A stretch of DNA of 64,000 bases, taken from Copromyces sp. CBS 386.78. Its lineage: Eukaryota > Ascomycota > Sordariomycetes > Sordariales > Sordariaceae. Positions 1 through 11,600 of the stretch are shown here, one piece after another. The notes beneath the pieces are model-generated. The model searched no databases and was not told the DNA's origin. It saw only the letters and a list, made by a program, of their open reading frames with translations. Numbering within the stretch: the stretch's first letter is position 1; each line of letters begins with the position of its first letter. A program made the translations under genes and the position numbers. Location: assembly GCA_030685235.1 (NCBI GenBank), contig MU839265.1:1-64000 (forward strand). The letters are read 5' to 3'.

Positions 1-41
1 TACGTTAAATAAAATCTCCTAGCTTGGGCAAAATGGGTGTT

Positions 42-1180
42 TCACTGTCTTCCGTGGGTATAATCCAGCTCCGCCCAAGGAAACACTATTTTATACCAAT
101 AGCAATTACCCGAATTAATAGTACTAGATTTATTAAAGTTGTTATTAATTTTCCGAAATAGAAATTTAGGATAATTTCTTTCGGTAAGCCCGTTATTATT
201 TGGGAAAAAATCCTTCTTATATATTCCTTTATTTTCGCCCTAAAATTTAATATAAATAGCAAATATAATATTTAATTCGGTTGCGTTTTCAGAATTATTA
301 TTAAAAGCGAAGTAAATTAAATAAGGACTTTTAGTAAAATCGATAAATTTACCCCGAATTAAATTAATTTTCTTTTTAACGTTATTAATATACTATTTAA
401 AAATATATCCGGGGGTAGGTTTAGCGTAATAGGATTTCAATTTAAAGTATAAACTATTTTAGAAATAAATATATAATTAAAAATTAATTAAATTACCTTA
501 TAATTGTATATATTTGAATAGTTCTATAGAGAAATTAGGTAATATTAGATTGCCTTTTTTATTAAACTTAATAGTAAAACGGTAAGTATTGAACTATTTT
601 TATATTTAATTGAGTTTAATTCCGAAAATATAGTAAAAGGCTTTAATAATTTTATTGAAATTATTATTAAATTTAATACGCTTACCCTAAGAGAGTATAT
701 TAATTTATTAAGAAAGGGTAATACTATATAATAAATATTAAAAATTATTAGTAATTACTTTGCGTCGTTTAATATAAATTAAAATTAAATTTTCGAACGA
801 ATTAATAAATAAATAATAGTCAGTAAAGATATTAATTTTATTGTCCGTATAAATTCTATAGCGCTTTTTATTTTTAAAGGTATTAGAATAGAATATTCTA
901 ACGTTAAGAAATTTCTATTAAATTTATTTATTATTAATAGTACTAATAGGAATAGTCGATCTTCCGTTTTCGTACTCTTTAAATTCAGTAATACAAATAT
1001 AAATTTCTTTAAGTATATTATTAAAGAGAAGGGCGTTTTTTAATATAGTATTAATATTATTAGCTTCTTTTAATAAATAAGAGGAATTGGAAGAATTATC
1101 GGCGAAATATATTAAAATACGTTATTTATTACCGGGAAAAATACTTTAATAATTATTAGGACGTAATAAAGGGAAACTTT
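42..1180 (-). pseudogene. RIP-broken coding relic of an unassigned repeat element
   Basis: A single minus-strand frame can be read from about 1180 down to a TGA at 42-44. It is interrupted many times, and every internal stop I noticed is TAA or TAG, which is what C-to-T changes at CAA, CAG and TGG produce. Coherent peptide blocks survive, for example YTDNKINIFTDYYLF and GKFIDFTKSPYLIYFAF. I do not recognise the family: no clear reverse transcriptase, integrase or DDE block was found in it. The last ~65 bases (45-110) keep normal CpA/TpG content, unlike the rest. It is probably the 3' part of a transposon protein or a duplicated host gene. The upstream limit is uncertain. Confidence 0.45.
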
Positions 1181-3165
1181 ATTAAGTAGGAGTATATTAA
1201 TTATTAGTAAATTAAATTAACGGAATATAAACTAAGGAAATTTATATTAAAATAGGTTAAATAAGAGCCTTAAACATTTAGGTTAGCGTTCGTTAAATTA
1301 ATTGAATTTAATTAATTTATTTAATAAGGCGGGTACGTTATTTAATTTAACGATTTCGCTTTTCGGCTTCGTTATTATTAATAAACTACTAATTTTATTC
1401 AGTAATTTCCTTAAGAGTTATACTACTATTAATAACGCTTTTAAGGATTAGGCTATAATATCCTATAATTAGTAGAAAATTATTAACGTATATATAAACG
1501 GGTAGATAATTAGGATTAGTAATTAATAGTTAACGATTAATATAATTCATTTAAAGATTTTTTATATAATTCGTAAGGTTAGTAGCGTCCTAGGGGTCCT
1601 TAGCGTTAATTATAGTAAAATTAGCGGTAGGATTAGAAATATTAGAATATTAAAGCCGATTTACTATTATATAATTAGGAAATTAATTAGAATATTATTG
1701 TATAGCTATAAGAGTTGTAAAGTTAAATTTTAATTTTACGTTATTTTTAATAAGGTATAAAGTATTTTAAATAGGATTAACGAAATAAATAGGAAATTTG
1801 TCGGCTATAATAGGTTTTAATAATTAGTTTATATAATTTTACTATTATTTTTACGCGAATTGAATTAACGTTTCTATTTATATTATATTTATAAAAACCT
1901 TCGTAATAGGATTAACGGTAAACTTTTCGGTAAGGGCGGTAGCAATATTTATTATTAAATTTATTTAGGAGACAATAAATTCGGTAAATAAAAGTAGGCG
2001 AATATAAATTTTAATCGATTAAATAAGCGGTACGTCGGCTATAATAATAGAAGTTTTAGAGGGAATTGGCGGGAACGGCGGCGTATTAATTATTTTAATT
2101 ATATTAAAAAAGTTAGAATTATTAGGATTTTAGGAATTAATAATAGAAAAAGCGTTAATATTTTTAGGAATTAGTACGCGAATAGTAATATTAATAATAT
2201 TTTCGCCCGTATTATAAAGAGTAGGCGGGGGAAATAACGGTTAAACTTAATTTATTTCTACTTTTATAGTTTCCTTTACCTTTTTACGTTCCTTCTTTAA
2301 ATTTATATAAAAAGTTTGCTAGTATTTCTTCTTTAATTATATAAATTATTTATCTATTTTTCCGAAAGGTTAAGTTTAACGGATTAGGATTAGATAATTA
2401 TTAATTAAATTACAATATTTATATAAAATAAATATTACTTCCTTATTGGCTATATTATAATCGATAACCCAATTTTTATTATAATTATTAATAGCGAATT
2501 TTTTAAGCTAGTTTTCGTTAATTCTAATATAGCCGTCTTCTTTAAAGTAAAGTTATATAGCTTTAATAATAAAATTACCAGTTATTATAGTAAAACGTTC
2601 TTCGTAGTAAATTTAAAATTATTTAATAATAAATTAATAAATTTATTATATTTTATAAGTAATTTAATCGTTCTAAAGTTTAAAGGCTAATTTAGGTTCG
2701 CTATTATTCTCGGTTATTTTAAAGGCTAACTGTTAAATTTAAATAAATAAAATACGTAAAGAAAGGGGTAAAAATATTATTTAAAAGGGTTTTATATTAA
2801 AGAAATTAATTCGAATAAATCGAATAAATAGTAATAAATTTAATAAATTATTATTAAAATTATTATAAAGAATATAATCTCCCCCTTTATAAAAGGAAGA
2901 GAAAGGAATAATGAAGTTGGTTTGAATTTAATTATAAGTATTATTTATTATGCGATAAGAGTCTTTATAAATAATATTATAAATAATAATAATAATAAAA
3001 AGTAAAGAGTACGACTAGTTATTAAATAGAGTAATAGTATGTAATAATAAGCGATAGTATTATTAAAGGAAGTGTAAGGCAATATTAACGAGAGCTTTAA
3101 CCTAGGACTTTATATACGATTTTATAGAGTGTAAGTAAAGTAGACGTTAGGTTAACATAATATAA
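111..3165. mobile_element. AT-rich RIP-mutated repeat block, family unassigned
   Basis: The sequence is strongly AT-rich, with TpA in excess and CpA/TpG almost missing, as expected of RIP in Neurospora-type fungi. The minus-strand relic at 42-1180 is its best preserved part. Between 1180 and 2900 other broken minus-strand frames are visible but none could be assigned to a family. No terminal repeats were identified by eye. Confidence 0.6.
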
Positions 3166-3290
3166 ATTAATAATCCAATCAACCTTGACGGAGGTTGACT
3201 AGGGAGTACTCTTATATAGTATAGACCGCTTAGATGAGCGCATACCAAGACAGAGCGGGTCATCCGGGCATTTGCCCAGAATTCCCCTAA
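3166..3290. other. Short island of normal composition between two relics
   Basis: About 125 bases with ordinary CpA, TpG and GC content lie between the left relic block and the hAT relic. RIP acts on duplicated DNA, so this is probably unique host sequence left between two insertions, or the unmutated edge of one of them. No gene is visible. Confidence 0.4.
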
Positions 3291-4070
3291 TAAAAAGTAT
3301 TAATTAAATTCGTATTAGTGCTAATACTAGTATTAGTACTAATTAAACTAATATTCGCCCTTTTATCTAACTATTTAATTTTAGATACGTATTTATCTAG
3401 TAAAATATCGATTATTCTATCACCAAATTCGAAAAATATATAGAGTTTATAGGAAAATCCCTATTATACTAAATTATTATAATCTTTTACCCTAATTATA
3501 AGAAAAAGTAGATTAAAATAAAGATTTCGAAATTAGAGGCTAGCCGAGTACTTAGTAAGTTCAAAACAGTCTAGCGATAGGAATATTAATATTGTAAAAT
3601 AAAGAACGATATTAATACCCTATTTGTATTATTAGTATTAATATAAGTATATAGGAATAACGATTTGTATAGTTTAATACCGCTAGACTATTATAGTACC
3701 CTAGTATTACGACCTTCTATCGATAACGAATTAATATTATATTTGAAGGAGGATCCCTAACCTATATTTAATCCTTTAGTTTAGTAGATTTAAAACGAAG
3801 ATAAATACTTTCAGTTAGCGATAATAATATTTAATTATTTTTTACTCCCTTCTATATTTGACGAGTGCGAAAGGGTATTTAGCAGTACAGGTTTAATCCT
3901 ATTGTTATAGCGGTATAAATTATACTATAATATTATTAATAGATTATTAAGTTTGAAGATATAGGGTTATTTTAATAGGGAGGAAGGTTTGTAATAGTTT
4001 CAAGTATTTTGCCTTACTTTATCTCCTATTTTGTTCTATATAATTAACTTTGCGTTTTTATTATGTAATA
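3291..4070 (+). mobile_element. RIP-mutated hAT-family transposase relic (C-terminal dimerisation region)
   Basis: On the plus strand near 3790-3990 a frame reads NEDKYFQLA, then LLPSIFDECERVFSSTG, then RYKLYYNII. This is the order and spacing of the hAT C-terminal dimerisation domain (acidic residue, ERVFSSxG, then an Arg/Leu-rich helix). In-frame TAG and TAA fall where Trp and Gln codons are expected, consistent with RIP on both strands. Only the C-terminal part is recognisable, and the 5' part is too degraded to follow. Imperfect similarity between 3283-3296 and the reverse complement of 4098-4112 might be remnants of terminal repeats, but this is weak. Confidence 0.65.
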
Positions 4071-4935
4071 GTGCTGATACGGCTAATAGAAGTGTATAAT
4101 TTTGGGTATTTCAGAGCCTGGAAAAATGTGTCTTCCGGTGTAAAATATATAAAATAAAACAAAACCGCTTGGGAAATAAAACAAAACGGTCATTTTTATC
4201 CAAAATAAAACAAAACGGCCAAAAAAAAATTTGGTTTTGTTTTATATTAATCGCTGATGGGAACAGCGTTTGCTTTTCACCCTTCATGAATATATTCTTG
4301 CATAAGGTATCTACTTCCACCTCACCTTGCTCGTGGCATTGAGGGCAACAAGTTGCTGGACAAGACTTGGCCACAACCCGTAATCACACCAAAAGGACCG
4401 AAGCGGTCATGCGAGCGCCGTGATATTTACCACTTGCTTAGAGGTAGAGAAAATACCGACATGATCGCAAGATCGGAGACAGCTAAGCAGATATTGCCCT
4501 AGTAAATAATTTCTCCTTCCCAAAAAAACACACTTCAAATGCTGATTGATAGGTTTCAATTCGCAAGCCCAAAAGGAGGTCAAAAAAAGACCAAAAAGCT
4601 CAGCGGCCCAGAGCAGGGTCGAACCCGTCCACTCTTGAAGACACACGCCTACGAAAACTGTACCACCGTTACCAACGCAACGAGCAATGTTTATCTGGCC
4701 CCGCCACCACACACCGCCAGACCACGACGGTGGAATCATTAAGTACTTTGGTGCGAGGGATAATCGGAGTTACTGAGGGGTGCCAAAGTAGGACCTTATA
4801 AGGCCCAAGTGGAAGGAGAAGGGCAAGCGCCGGGCTGGCAGGTGCTTACGCACTGCCTGGGACAGTGCACGCTTGCCGGCATCTAGCAGGTGCGAGCTGA
4901 CTGGATTTGGTTAGGTATTGAAGTTGTCTTGTGTG
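4071..4935. other. Intergenic, transition from RIP block to gene-rich DNA
   Basis: Composition returns to about 50 percent GC from roughly 4110 onward. Short chance ORFs only. On the minus strand, 4605-4701 carries a B-box-like motif (4615-4625) followed by two T-runs, discussed as a weak finding. No coding gene is supported. Confidence 0.5.
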
Positions 4936-5314
4936 TCATGATTGTTGTTGTTCATTGTTTCCGTTGTTGTCCTGGTCTTGGTCTTGGTCTTTAATGATGC
5001 ACGTTGACGGGCAGTGTTTTTTGTTAAGTACGACGAGGATCTTGGGCGTGACGACGATGACAACGGACGGGATATAGGAACCGCTTCTCAGTAATGTAAC
5101 GGCTTGTCTTCGTTCCAGCATGGGCGCCATCTGTTATTGTATGTTCCATTAGTTTCATGATCACAATACCGTAACAGCCGAAACAAAAACGAGATGAAAG
5201 GAAGAAGGAGCGAGGGGAGGAATGACGGAAGGAAGGAAGGAACGAACGAACGAACGAACCGACGCAGAAAAAAACAGAAAGATCAACATGGAAAAGGGAA
5301 AAAGAACAGAAGAC

Positions 5315-5935
5315 TCACAAAATCTCAGCCACCCCTCTCCCACAAGCCTGCCAACAACACTCATCGCTCGCCGCCTCAATCACCGCCCTCACCTCGGGCC
5401 GACACGTGCACTCGAGATCCAGCGGGTCTTCGCAGTCGGTGTTCAGCTCCACGGCCTTTTTCATGCAAGGCCTTGCACAGGCCGCGAACACGCCCGGGAT
5501 ATCGTTCACCTCGCCCAGGGGAAACGAGACGACGTCTTGTACGTGCACGGTCTGGATCGGTTGCTCCCAGACGTTGACGCTGTTGGAGAGCCGAAATTCG
5601 GCGAGGTCGTCGCCGAAATGTAGGAAGCCGTCTTCGTCGACGCGGTCGTCGGGGTTTTGCCGGCAATTTAGGAGGGAGGAGCGGGGGGCGATGTCGTTCC
5701 CGGCGATGTGGGCGATGCGGTCGAGTTCCAGTTCGGATCCTCTGGCTACGGACGTCTCGATGATGTCGCCCCGGACGTTGTCGGGAGCGGCGGGCCGGAG
5801 GAGGAAGGGGAAGAAGTAGGAGGACAGGGAGGTAGACAATAGAGCGGAGAATAAGAGACCACAGAGGATGAACCAGGGGGAGATTCTGGGGAGGCGGGGA
5901 AAGAAGCGGATTTCGATGGGGTGTAAGGAGGGCAT
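5315..5935 (-). CDS. CFEM-like cysteine-rich protein with an N-terminal membrane anchor; 3' end probably spliced
   Basis: The open frame from ATG at 5935 gives 206 residues. Residues 20-47 form one hydrophobic segment, a likely signal anchor. At the C-terminus eight cysteines are spaced C153-x3-C157-x10-C168-x7-C176-x-C178-x14-C193-C194-x3-C198, with an Asp before the fourth, matching the CFEM pattern of fungal extracellular and haem- or effector-related proteins. The frame ends at TGA (5315-5317), but that TGA lies inside a consensus donor GTGAGT starting at 5318. An acceptor follows at about 5131 (ACAG), so the true gene may continue to between 5090 and 4936, where a further frame ends in a DQDQDQ run encoded by tandem GGTCTT repeats. 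The exon-2 phase is unresolved. CFEM proteins usually have the cysteine domain near the N-terminus, so this layout is unusual. The next gene is pp-1 on the same strand. Confidence 0.55.
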   Translation of the reverse strand: MPSLHPIEIRFFPRLPRISPWFILCGLLFSALLSTSLSSYFFPFLLRPAAPDNVRGDIIETSVARGSELELDRIAHIAGNDIAPRSSLLNCRQNPDDRVDEDGFLHFGDDLAEFRLSNSVNVWEQPIQTVHVQDVVSFPLGEVNDIPGVFAACARPCMKKAVELNTDCEDPLDLECTCRPEVRAVIEAASDECCWQACGRGVAEIL

Positions 5936-7275
5936 CTTGACGGTGGTTATGACGATGAGGTTGATGATTCTGGTAATGGTGATTATTCGAGCTGGTGGAG
6001 GGACTAGAAGGTTAAGAGAAATTAGGGTTGTGGCTTATTTCGAGGTGGTTGGACGCATTTATACTCACTCGATGGAAGTTGCTATGCTGGTTTAGGTCCT
6101 GGTTAATATTTATTTACGTCAAGTGGAAAGTTAGAGAGCAATAACGGAATGAGATAAGACTCGTTTAATAAAAGAAAAGAACAGGACAAAGAAATGCATG
6201 ACAGCAATGCGCCGTTAGAATATCTGAAATTGCAGATGCGGGTTTCCGGAAGATCGCAGCGGACATATATACACATCGCCACGCATGCGAAGTACGACGT
6301 GCATGATCCGGAAGAAAAGAATTGATATCTACAGCAAGAGCTGCATATGCAACTGGTATGCCACAGGAACTTGATCTCAGAACCAAGCGCGGTTGTTAAG
6401 CTGTGGTCGAGTGTCCGGCGTTGGTTTGGTGAGCATATATGGTACTCGTGTCTCCCAATACTCTTCGTCTTTATACTGAATCTTAATAGGATGTTATTCA
6501 ATATAAGACATTTATTCACATTGGACAACATTCCAGGATTTTAGTTCGTCCAGTAACTGGGGACGATATATGATTTCTTGTTTCCCATGATGTTCGAGCA
6601 TTGATATTTGTTGCTTGTAGAGACACCAGTTACGTGAAAGATCTCGACTGTGAGCCGATGTATGACATGGCCCTTATCAGTTACCCAGATCAAAAATAAC
6701 ATCCCCAACCACCTACCACGGATCGCAAACATCCCTCGGTGGAAGCTTCGTAGAGAATGCGTTACTCCTTGAACCCATCCATTGTGATTTTGTCCGGTGG
6801 CCGTCGCACCATCTTCCGCCACGTACCTTCCACATGCGTATTCCATCTCTTTCATCCATTCTTTCACCCCGCATCCGCCCACTCATTGCCTGTCCAACTT
6901 GGCACGAAAGATACACCAGCACAGCAACACACGTCTCGGCCCGTCCCGCCAGTGTACCGTATCCATTGTCCGATGGTTCAGTGCTCGCAATTCCTTCAAC
7001 TCATAGGCTCGGGCAGTTTCCTTTCTTTTTGACGTGACGTTTGAGAAACGATAAGCTGTCCGCAAGGACCTTGCTTTCCTCGGCGCGGCCCGACGTGAGC
7101 TCTCTTCTACCGCTGTAGCTAAGCTAACCTTACTTCCAGCTTAGGTAGATAGCCACTTCATGCTTTCACAAACCACATCAGGCACATATAAACGGTCATG
7201 CATGCGGACAACGTTTGTTCGTTCATAAACCATGTTTCCACCTGTCATTTTGCCATGACTAACAGGCATGACATA

Positions 7276-7317
<42 letters not shown>

Positions 7318-7678
7318 GATGAAAAGTCTCAAATCGAGAGAGAAAAAAGTGGAAAAGTAAATGACAAGAAAATGCAGGGCCTCCGTGAGGTTTTCCTACA
7401 AAACCCCTAAGAGACCCCTCCCCCTTTTGGTCATGGGATAGCCATCCAACCAGAGAAAACAAGAAGTAAAAAAAAAATCTAGTCTTTCGCCTTCACTTGA
7501 AAAAGGCTGACTCATAAGCCGTGATGATGCCAGACCTAATCCCCCATGCCCATCCGGATATATAACAAAAACAGACCAAAGCCAAACATGAAACGCTCCC
7601 GTCATGACCACCGGCGGTTTTGATTGTACAACAAACACACATATACAGTCAGTCCTCGCCTAGAAGACTGCTCAAACC
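5936..7678. other. Intergenic between pp-1 stop and CFEM-like gene, with A38 tract
   Basis: No convincing gene. This stretch should hold the 3' UTR of pp-1 (minus strand, below 7679) and the promoter of the CFEM-like gene (above 5935). It contains an uninterrupted run of 38 A at 7277-7314 (poly-T on the pp-1 strand). All ORFs here are short and overlap on both strands. Confidence 0.6.
7277..7314. repeat. Mononucleotide A38 tract
   Basis: Thirty-eight consecutive A on the plus strand, about 365 bases past the pp-1 stop codon. It is likely length-polymorphic. It could be a microsatellite, or the poly-A end of an old retrotransposed copy, but no LINE-like sequence is seen beside it. Confidence 0.95.
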
Positions 7679-10090
7679 CTAGAACTCTAGCTCGTTTCGC
7701 ATCATCTCGCCTGTATTGATTGGCTGGGGCTCGCTTATTGTCATGGGCATGCTCAGCGTCTGGAGGTTGTTGTACATGGTTGACTGAGGTGTCGAGCTGT
7801 TGCCGTTGCTGGGTGCCCCTGAGCCGTGGACGTAACCGCCCTCGGATGTTGGCGAGGAGTACTCTTCTTCCTCCTCGCCAGAGAGGGCCGAGGTACCCTC
7901 AGAACCGTCGCCGCGATCGTGCGTACGCTTGTGCCTAGAGAAATATCGGTCAGTATCGTTGTTCAACGTCCCTCTTGAGCAACTGATGTGTGCTGAGGTG
8001 TACGAAATTGGAAAGGAGGATGCATACTGTGCTAGGTTGTCTGATCGGGAGAAGGCCTTTTGGCAGTATGAACAGACGTAGGGTCTCTCTTGTGTGTGTG
8101 TCCTCACGTGTCTAAAAGAAAAAGGCCAGGTTAGAACTGCGACAGGAGGGCAGGGTATCGAAAGGATTAGCTCTAGTCTTACCTCTTAAGGTGTTCTAAA
8201 CGCTTGAAGACACGACCGCATGAGGGAATGGGGCAAGAGTGCGACTTCTGGGGATAAGGACCAAGTTCTGAGACTGTGGCAGAACGGGCGCGACGGATCA
8301 CACCGGGGTGACCCTGAGACATCTGCCGCTCGCTCATAGGAGCAAGCTCATCATCGTTGAGCGGGCCGTAGTTCTGCCCCATGGGAAGATTCATAGGGTT
8401 GAGCGCAGGGCTGCTCTCGACAGTGGACAAGGGCGTACCATGCCTCGAAAGCTCGAGCATCTCGTGATGCTGCTGGCGGGCCATGTTGATCGCAGGGTTG
8501 CTGTACGTCAACCCGGGGGGAGAGTTGTCTGCAGACTCATCACCCTCGGCCACGGGACCAACAGAGGCAGACACGGACCTCCGGAGATCCGATGGCTTGT
8601 ACACCGCAGGAGTGCCCGCTGCAATTGCTGTCGTAGCAGACAGAACTGATGGGGGAATGGAAGAGCGCCTCCTCCTTTGCTTGTAGGTTGGCGAACCCTC
8701 GATCACTGTGTAGGCGGCCATGGGAGAGTACCCTCTAGAAGGACCCTGGGACATGCTGCTAGATCCGTATGAGCGGGGGTACGACGGGGCCGCGAGATTG
8801 GATGGCGGAAGCTGGATCATGCCATTGAGGGCACCAGCATTGAGGTGATCGGGAATGGCAGTATAGAGACCAGTCTCCTCATTGGCAATATAGGCGGGCT
8901 CACCCATAACACCCATTTGCTGGTGAGGAGGCGTCAAGGGCTCAAAAGAGAGTCCTCTCTGGCTGTAGTCTTCAAAGTGCGAAGAGACGAATGATGGGGC
9001 GGGCGAGCACTCCAGACCATACGCAGGCATGGAAGCGTGTCGCTGGTGCACCTGTGTGATGGGCACACCATTCTGGGTATACTGAACACGACCATAATCA
9101 GGTTCTCGCTTGACCATTGGCTGAGGGCAGGTCATCGCGGGCCCCATCGTCATCGCTCCGTAGGAGACCATGGCCTCCAAACCATCGGATAGAGGGGCCA
9201 TTGACTGGGACATGGGCTGGGACATGGGTTGAGACATTTGCTGTCCCATGTTCTGTCCCATTGGCTGCATCATCTGCGATGGCATCGGCTGCATCATTTG
9301 GGGGGGAGGCATCGAGTCGGCCGCGCGCAAGATGGGCGAGGTGGACTGGGACTGAAAGGCTAGTTGCTGGGCCGGAAAGGAAGAGGAGTTGGCCTGCTGG
9401 GCCTTAGTGAGAGACTCGAAGAGCGACTGAGAAGAGTCATACTGGAAGGACAAGGCAGGCTCGCTAACGGCAACCGTTGTCGCCTCCTGGCCCATCTTCT
9501 CCCTCTTGAGGTCTCTCTCGAGCGCATCAAGGAAGAGCCTGTCGTGGGGCACGCTGTACCAGAAGAACACCTTTTGCTTCTTCTGCGTTCGGATGCAGTT
9601 GTTCTTGTACAGGAAGTCCAAGAAAGGGCTCTTGGGCTCTTCGAGGGAGGCATCGCTTCCCGCCTTCAGGTTACGCAAATCCGAGAAGATGCCTTCCTCA
9701 AACTTCTTTGAGTTCTTCACGGGACGGCCGAAAGCCTGAAAGCGGAAAGACAGGCACCTCACAATATCGGTACCGGAGATGTGGAAGAGGTTGTTCCATA
9801 GCACGCAAGACACATACTCGCCGGTGGGCAAAAGGAACCTCCGGATGTATTGGTCTGGTTGCCAGTCGACGGGCGCGGAAATGAGGAAATACTTGACTAA
9901 TCGGCGAGAAAAGCTAGTATTAGCAGAGTTACACATATTAAGGAAGCGCATTCATGTACGTACGGTTATCAACCTGCTGCAGAGCTACCTGGGCGTCATG
10001 CGGAAGTGCTTGCTGGGCCTCAGTGCTCAGCATGAAGGTCTCGGGTTTTTGCGAAGCGGCAGCCATATTGGCATGCTGCGAAGAATACAT
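7679..10090 (-). CDS. pp-1: STE12-type homeodomain/C2H2 transcription factor PP-1
   Basis: Terminal transcription factor of the pheromone/filamentation MAP-kinase cascade, acting in the nucleus; in Neurospora PP-1 is needed for mating and hyphal fusion (family knowledge). The model joins 10090..9964, 9896..8183, 8111..8028 and 7934..7679, giving 726 residues. Intron 1 (67 nt) has GTACGT and a CTAAT branch. Residues 43-180 are the STE12 homeodomain-like DNA-binding region (KYFLISAPVDWQPDQYIRRF and onward). The middle is rich in Met/Gln/Pro/Ser with MSQP repeats and a basic run RRRR. The C-terminus has two C2H2 fingers: C597-C602-H615-H619 and C627-C630-H643-H647, split by two introns. The start is the first ATG in frame, although the frame stays open upstream without a Met to about 10267. 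A long pyrimidine-rich leader precedes it (to about 11.6 kb). Intron 3 (93 nt) keeps the frame if retained. Confidence 0.95.
7935..8027 (-). other. pp-1 intron 3, 93 nt, stop-free and in frame, inside zinc finger 2
   Basis: Donor GTATGC at 8027 and acceptor CTCTAG ending at 7935. The length is divisible by three and the read-through frame has no stop, so retention would insert 31 residues between Gln642 and His643, separating the Cys pair from the His pair of finger 2. The other two introns of the gene (67 and 71 nt) are not multiples of three. Confidence 0.8.
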
Positions 10091-11600
10091 TCCAAGCTCG
10101 AAAACCTCCTTGATAACAGAATGTCGCGACGAGTGTCGTCGTAAATCACGGATCGTCTGTGATTCTATATTGCGATGGACCGGGAACGATATCTCGACCT
10201 GCAGTCGCTTGTGGCGCAAGCGAGGAGCAATATAGATAGTGCAGTGGGTAGCGTCAACGCGACCCAAAGAGAGCTGAGATGCGGCGAAGCAAGACTATCG
10301 CCAAACGAAGCGATCGTCGTGGGGTGCGAAAGGGGGGGTGGGAGGCGCTGCCTCTGTATATCTATGTATGTTTCTTGGGGGGGAAGAGGCGACTGGTAAG
10401 AAATCGCTTTTGCCGTTGTGTGTGTATGCGTTGTCGTGTCTTTGTCCTTTGCGTTTTCGTAATCCGAGACCAGCCCGCGATACAGTGGAAGGAAGCAAAA
10501 GATGCGATTCAACCCAAGCGCCTTCAAGCGAACGATATCAAGGTGCGAGACCTTCGACTGTCGGCCTCAAGGGCGGTGTATGTAGAAGAAGGCGAAAAAG
10601 GAACCAGAACCAGCCAGGGCGCTGACGGGAAAGGCGTTTTTGACCTGCTTGTACAATGAATCGTCCACGCGGGAGAATGCGCAGGTTCGGGTTGTCGTCG
10701 ACAATGCACTCCGGGAGCAACCGCGACGGGGTTATTGTTCGAGTAAGCCGTTGGGCGACGTCGTGGTCGGCCGGTGGAGGAGGTGGGAAGATCGGGTGCG
10801 TGCCGGGCCTAAATGCCGGAGACCTGACCGTCGTGTACAACGGAACAAGAAACGATTGGTCGAGGTTGAAGTGAATTAAGCCTGACAATTTCCTTCTTCT
10901 TTTCTTCCTTGCAGCGGTGGTGCGAACGAAACGAAACCAATCAACACGATTCTCCCAAGGATGGCCGGGTGATCAGACAGCGAGATGTTGAGCGTCCTCC
11001 GTGTGGTGATGAATGTGGTGGAAGGAGGAAAGAGGCAAAAGTCTTGTCGCTTCCACTAAGATTGGAACAGTGCTGACCCAAGGAATGATTACGGTCGGTC
11101 TTTCCGGGGTTGTGTGGGGAGGCAGCGACGGGACGGCGGAGAGCGGAGGGGAATGCTGCTGGAGATTGGGTGCGGTATCTGCGGCCCCTGGTTGGAGGTT
11201 GGAACTTGGGAGGATGTGGTCGACTTGTGAATCGATGCTTCGTGGGTGGGTGGTGAGTCCAGCAAGTGGAAAAAGGAGAGAGCGTCTTGGGGAAAGTGCG
11301 TGCGCGCAGCGAGTGCAGCTAGCCAGCTCCAAGACAGGTCTACTCGGTAGTGCCTGCTTTGCGGTGATGCAGGGAAAAACTACAAGGCCGTGCGAAGTAG
11401 GAAGGTCCTCCTGCAACAGAAACAGAAAAGGGAAAAAGAGGGTTGGGGAAGAAGAAGTCTTGAAAAGGAAAAGAGAGGAAAAGTCAAGAAAAGTGGTCGA
11501 CGAGAAGGAGGAGCAAGAGGGAGCGAAGAGGGGGGGGGGGATGGGCGAACAACGGGGTTTAATGATTTTCTCTCGCTTGGGGCCCAAAGTCTCCAACCGG
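10091..11600 (-). promoter_or_regulatory. pp-1 leader and proximal promoter region
   Basis: Pyrimidine-rich on the pp-1 strand, especially 11390-11560, which is typical of long fungal 5' leaders and promoters. Overlapping ORFs of about 200 codons occur on both strands (10973-11633) but are of simple composition and look like by-products of this skew. The transcription start cannot be fixed from sequence. Confidence 0.4.

Noticed and set aside
4605..4701. tRNA gene on the minus strand
   Set aside because: B-box-like motif present but T-stem and anticodon stem do not pair and no proper A box; kept only as a weak finding.
6103..6531. 142-codon minus-strand ORF between pp-1 and the CFEM-like gene
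   Set aside because: Cys/Ser/Leu/Ile-rich chance translation of AT-richer spacer, overlapped by other frames.
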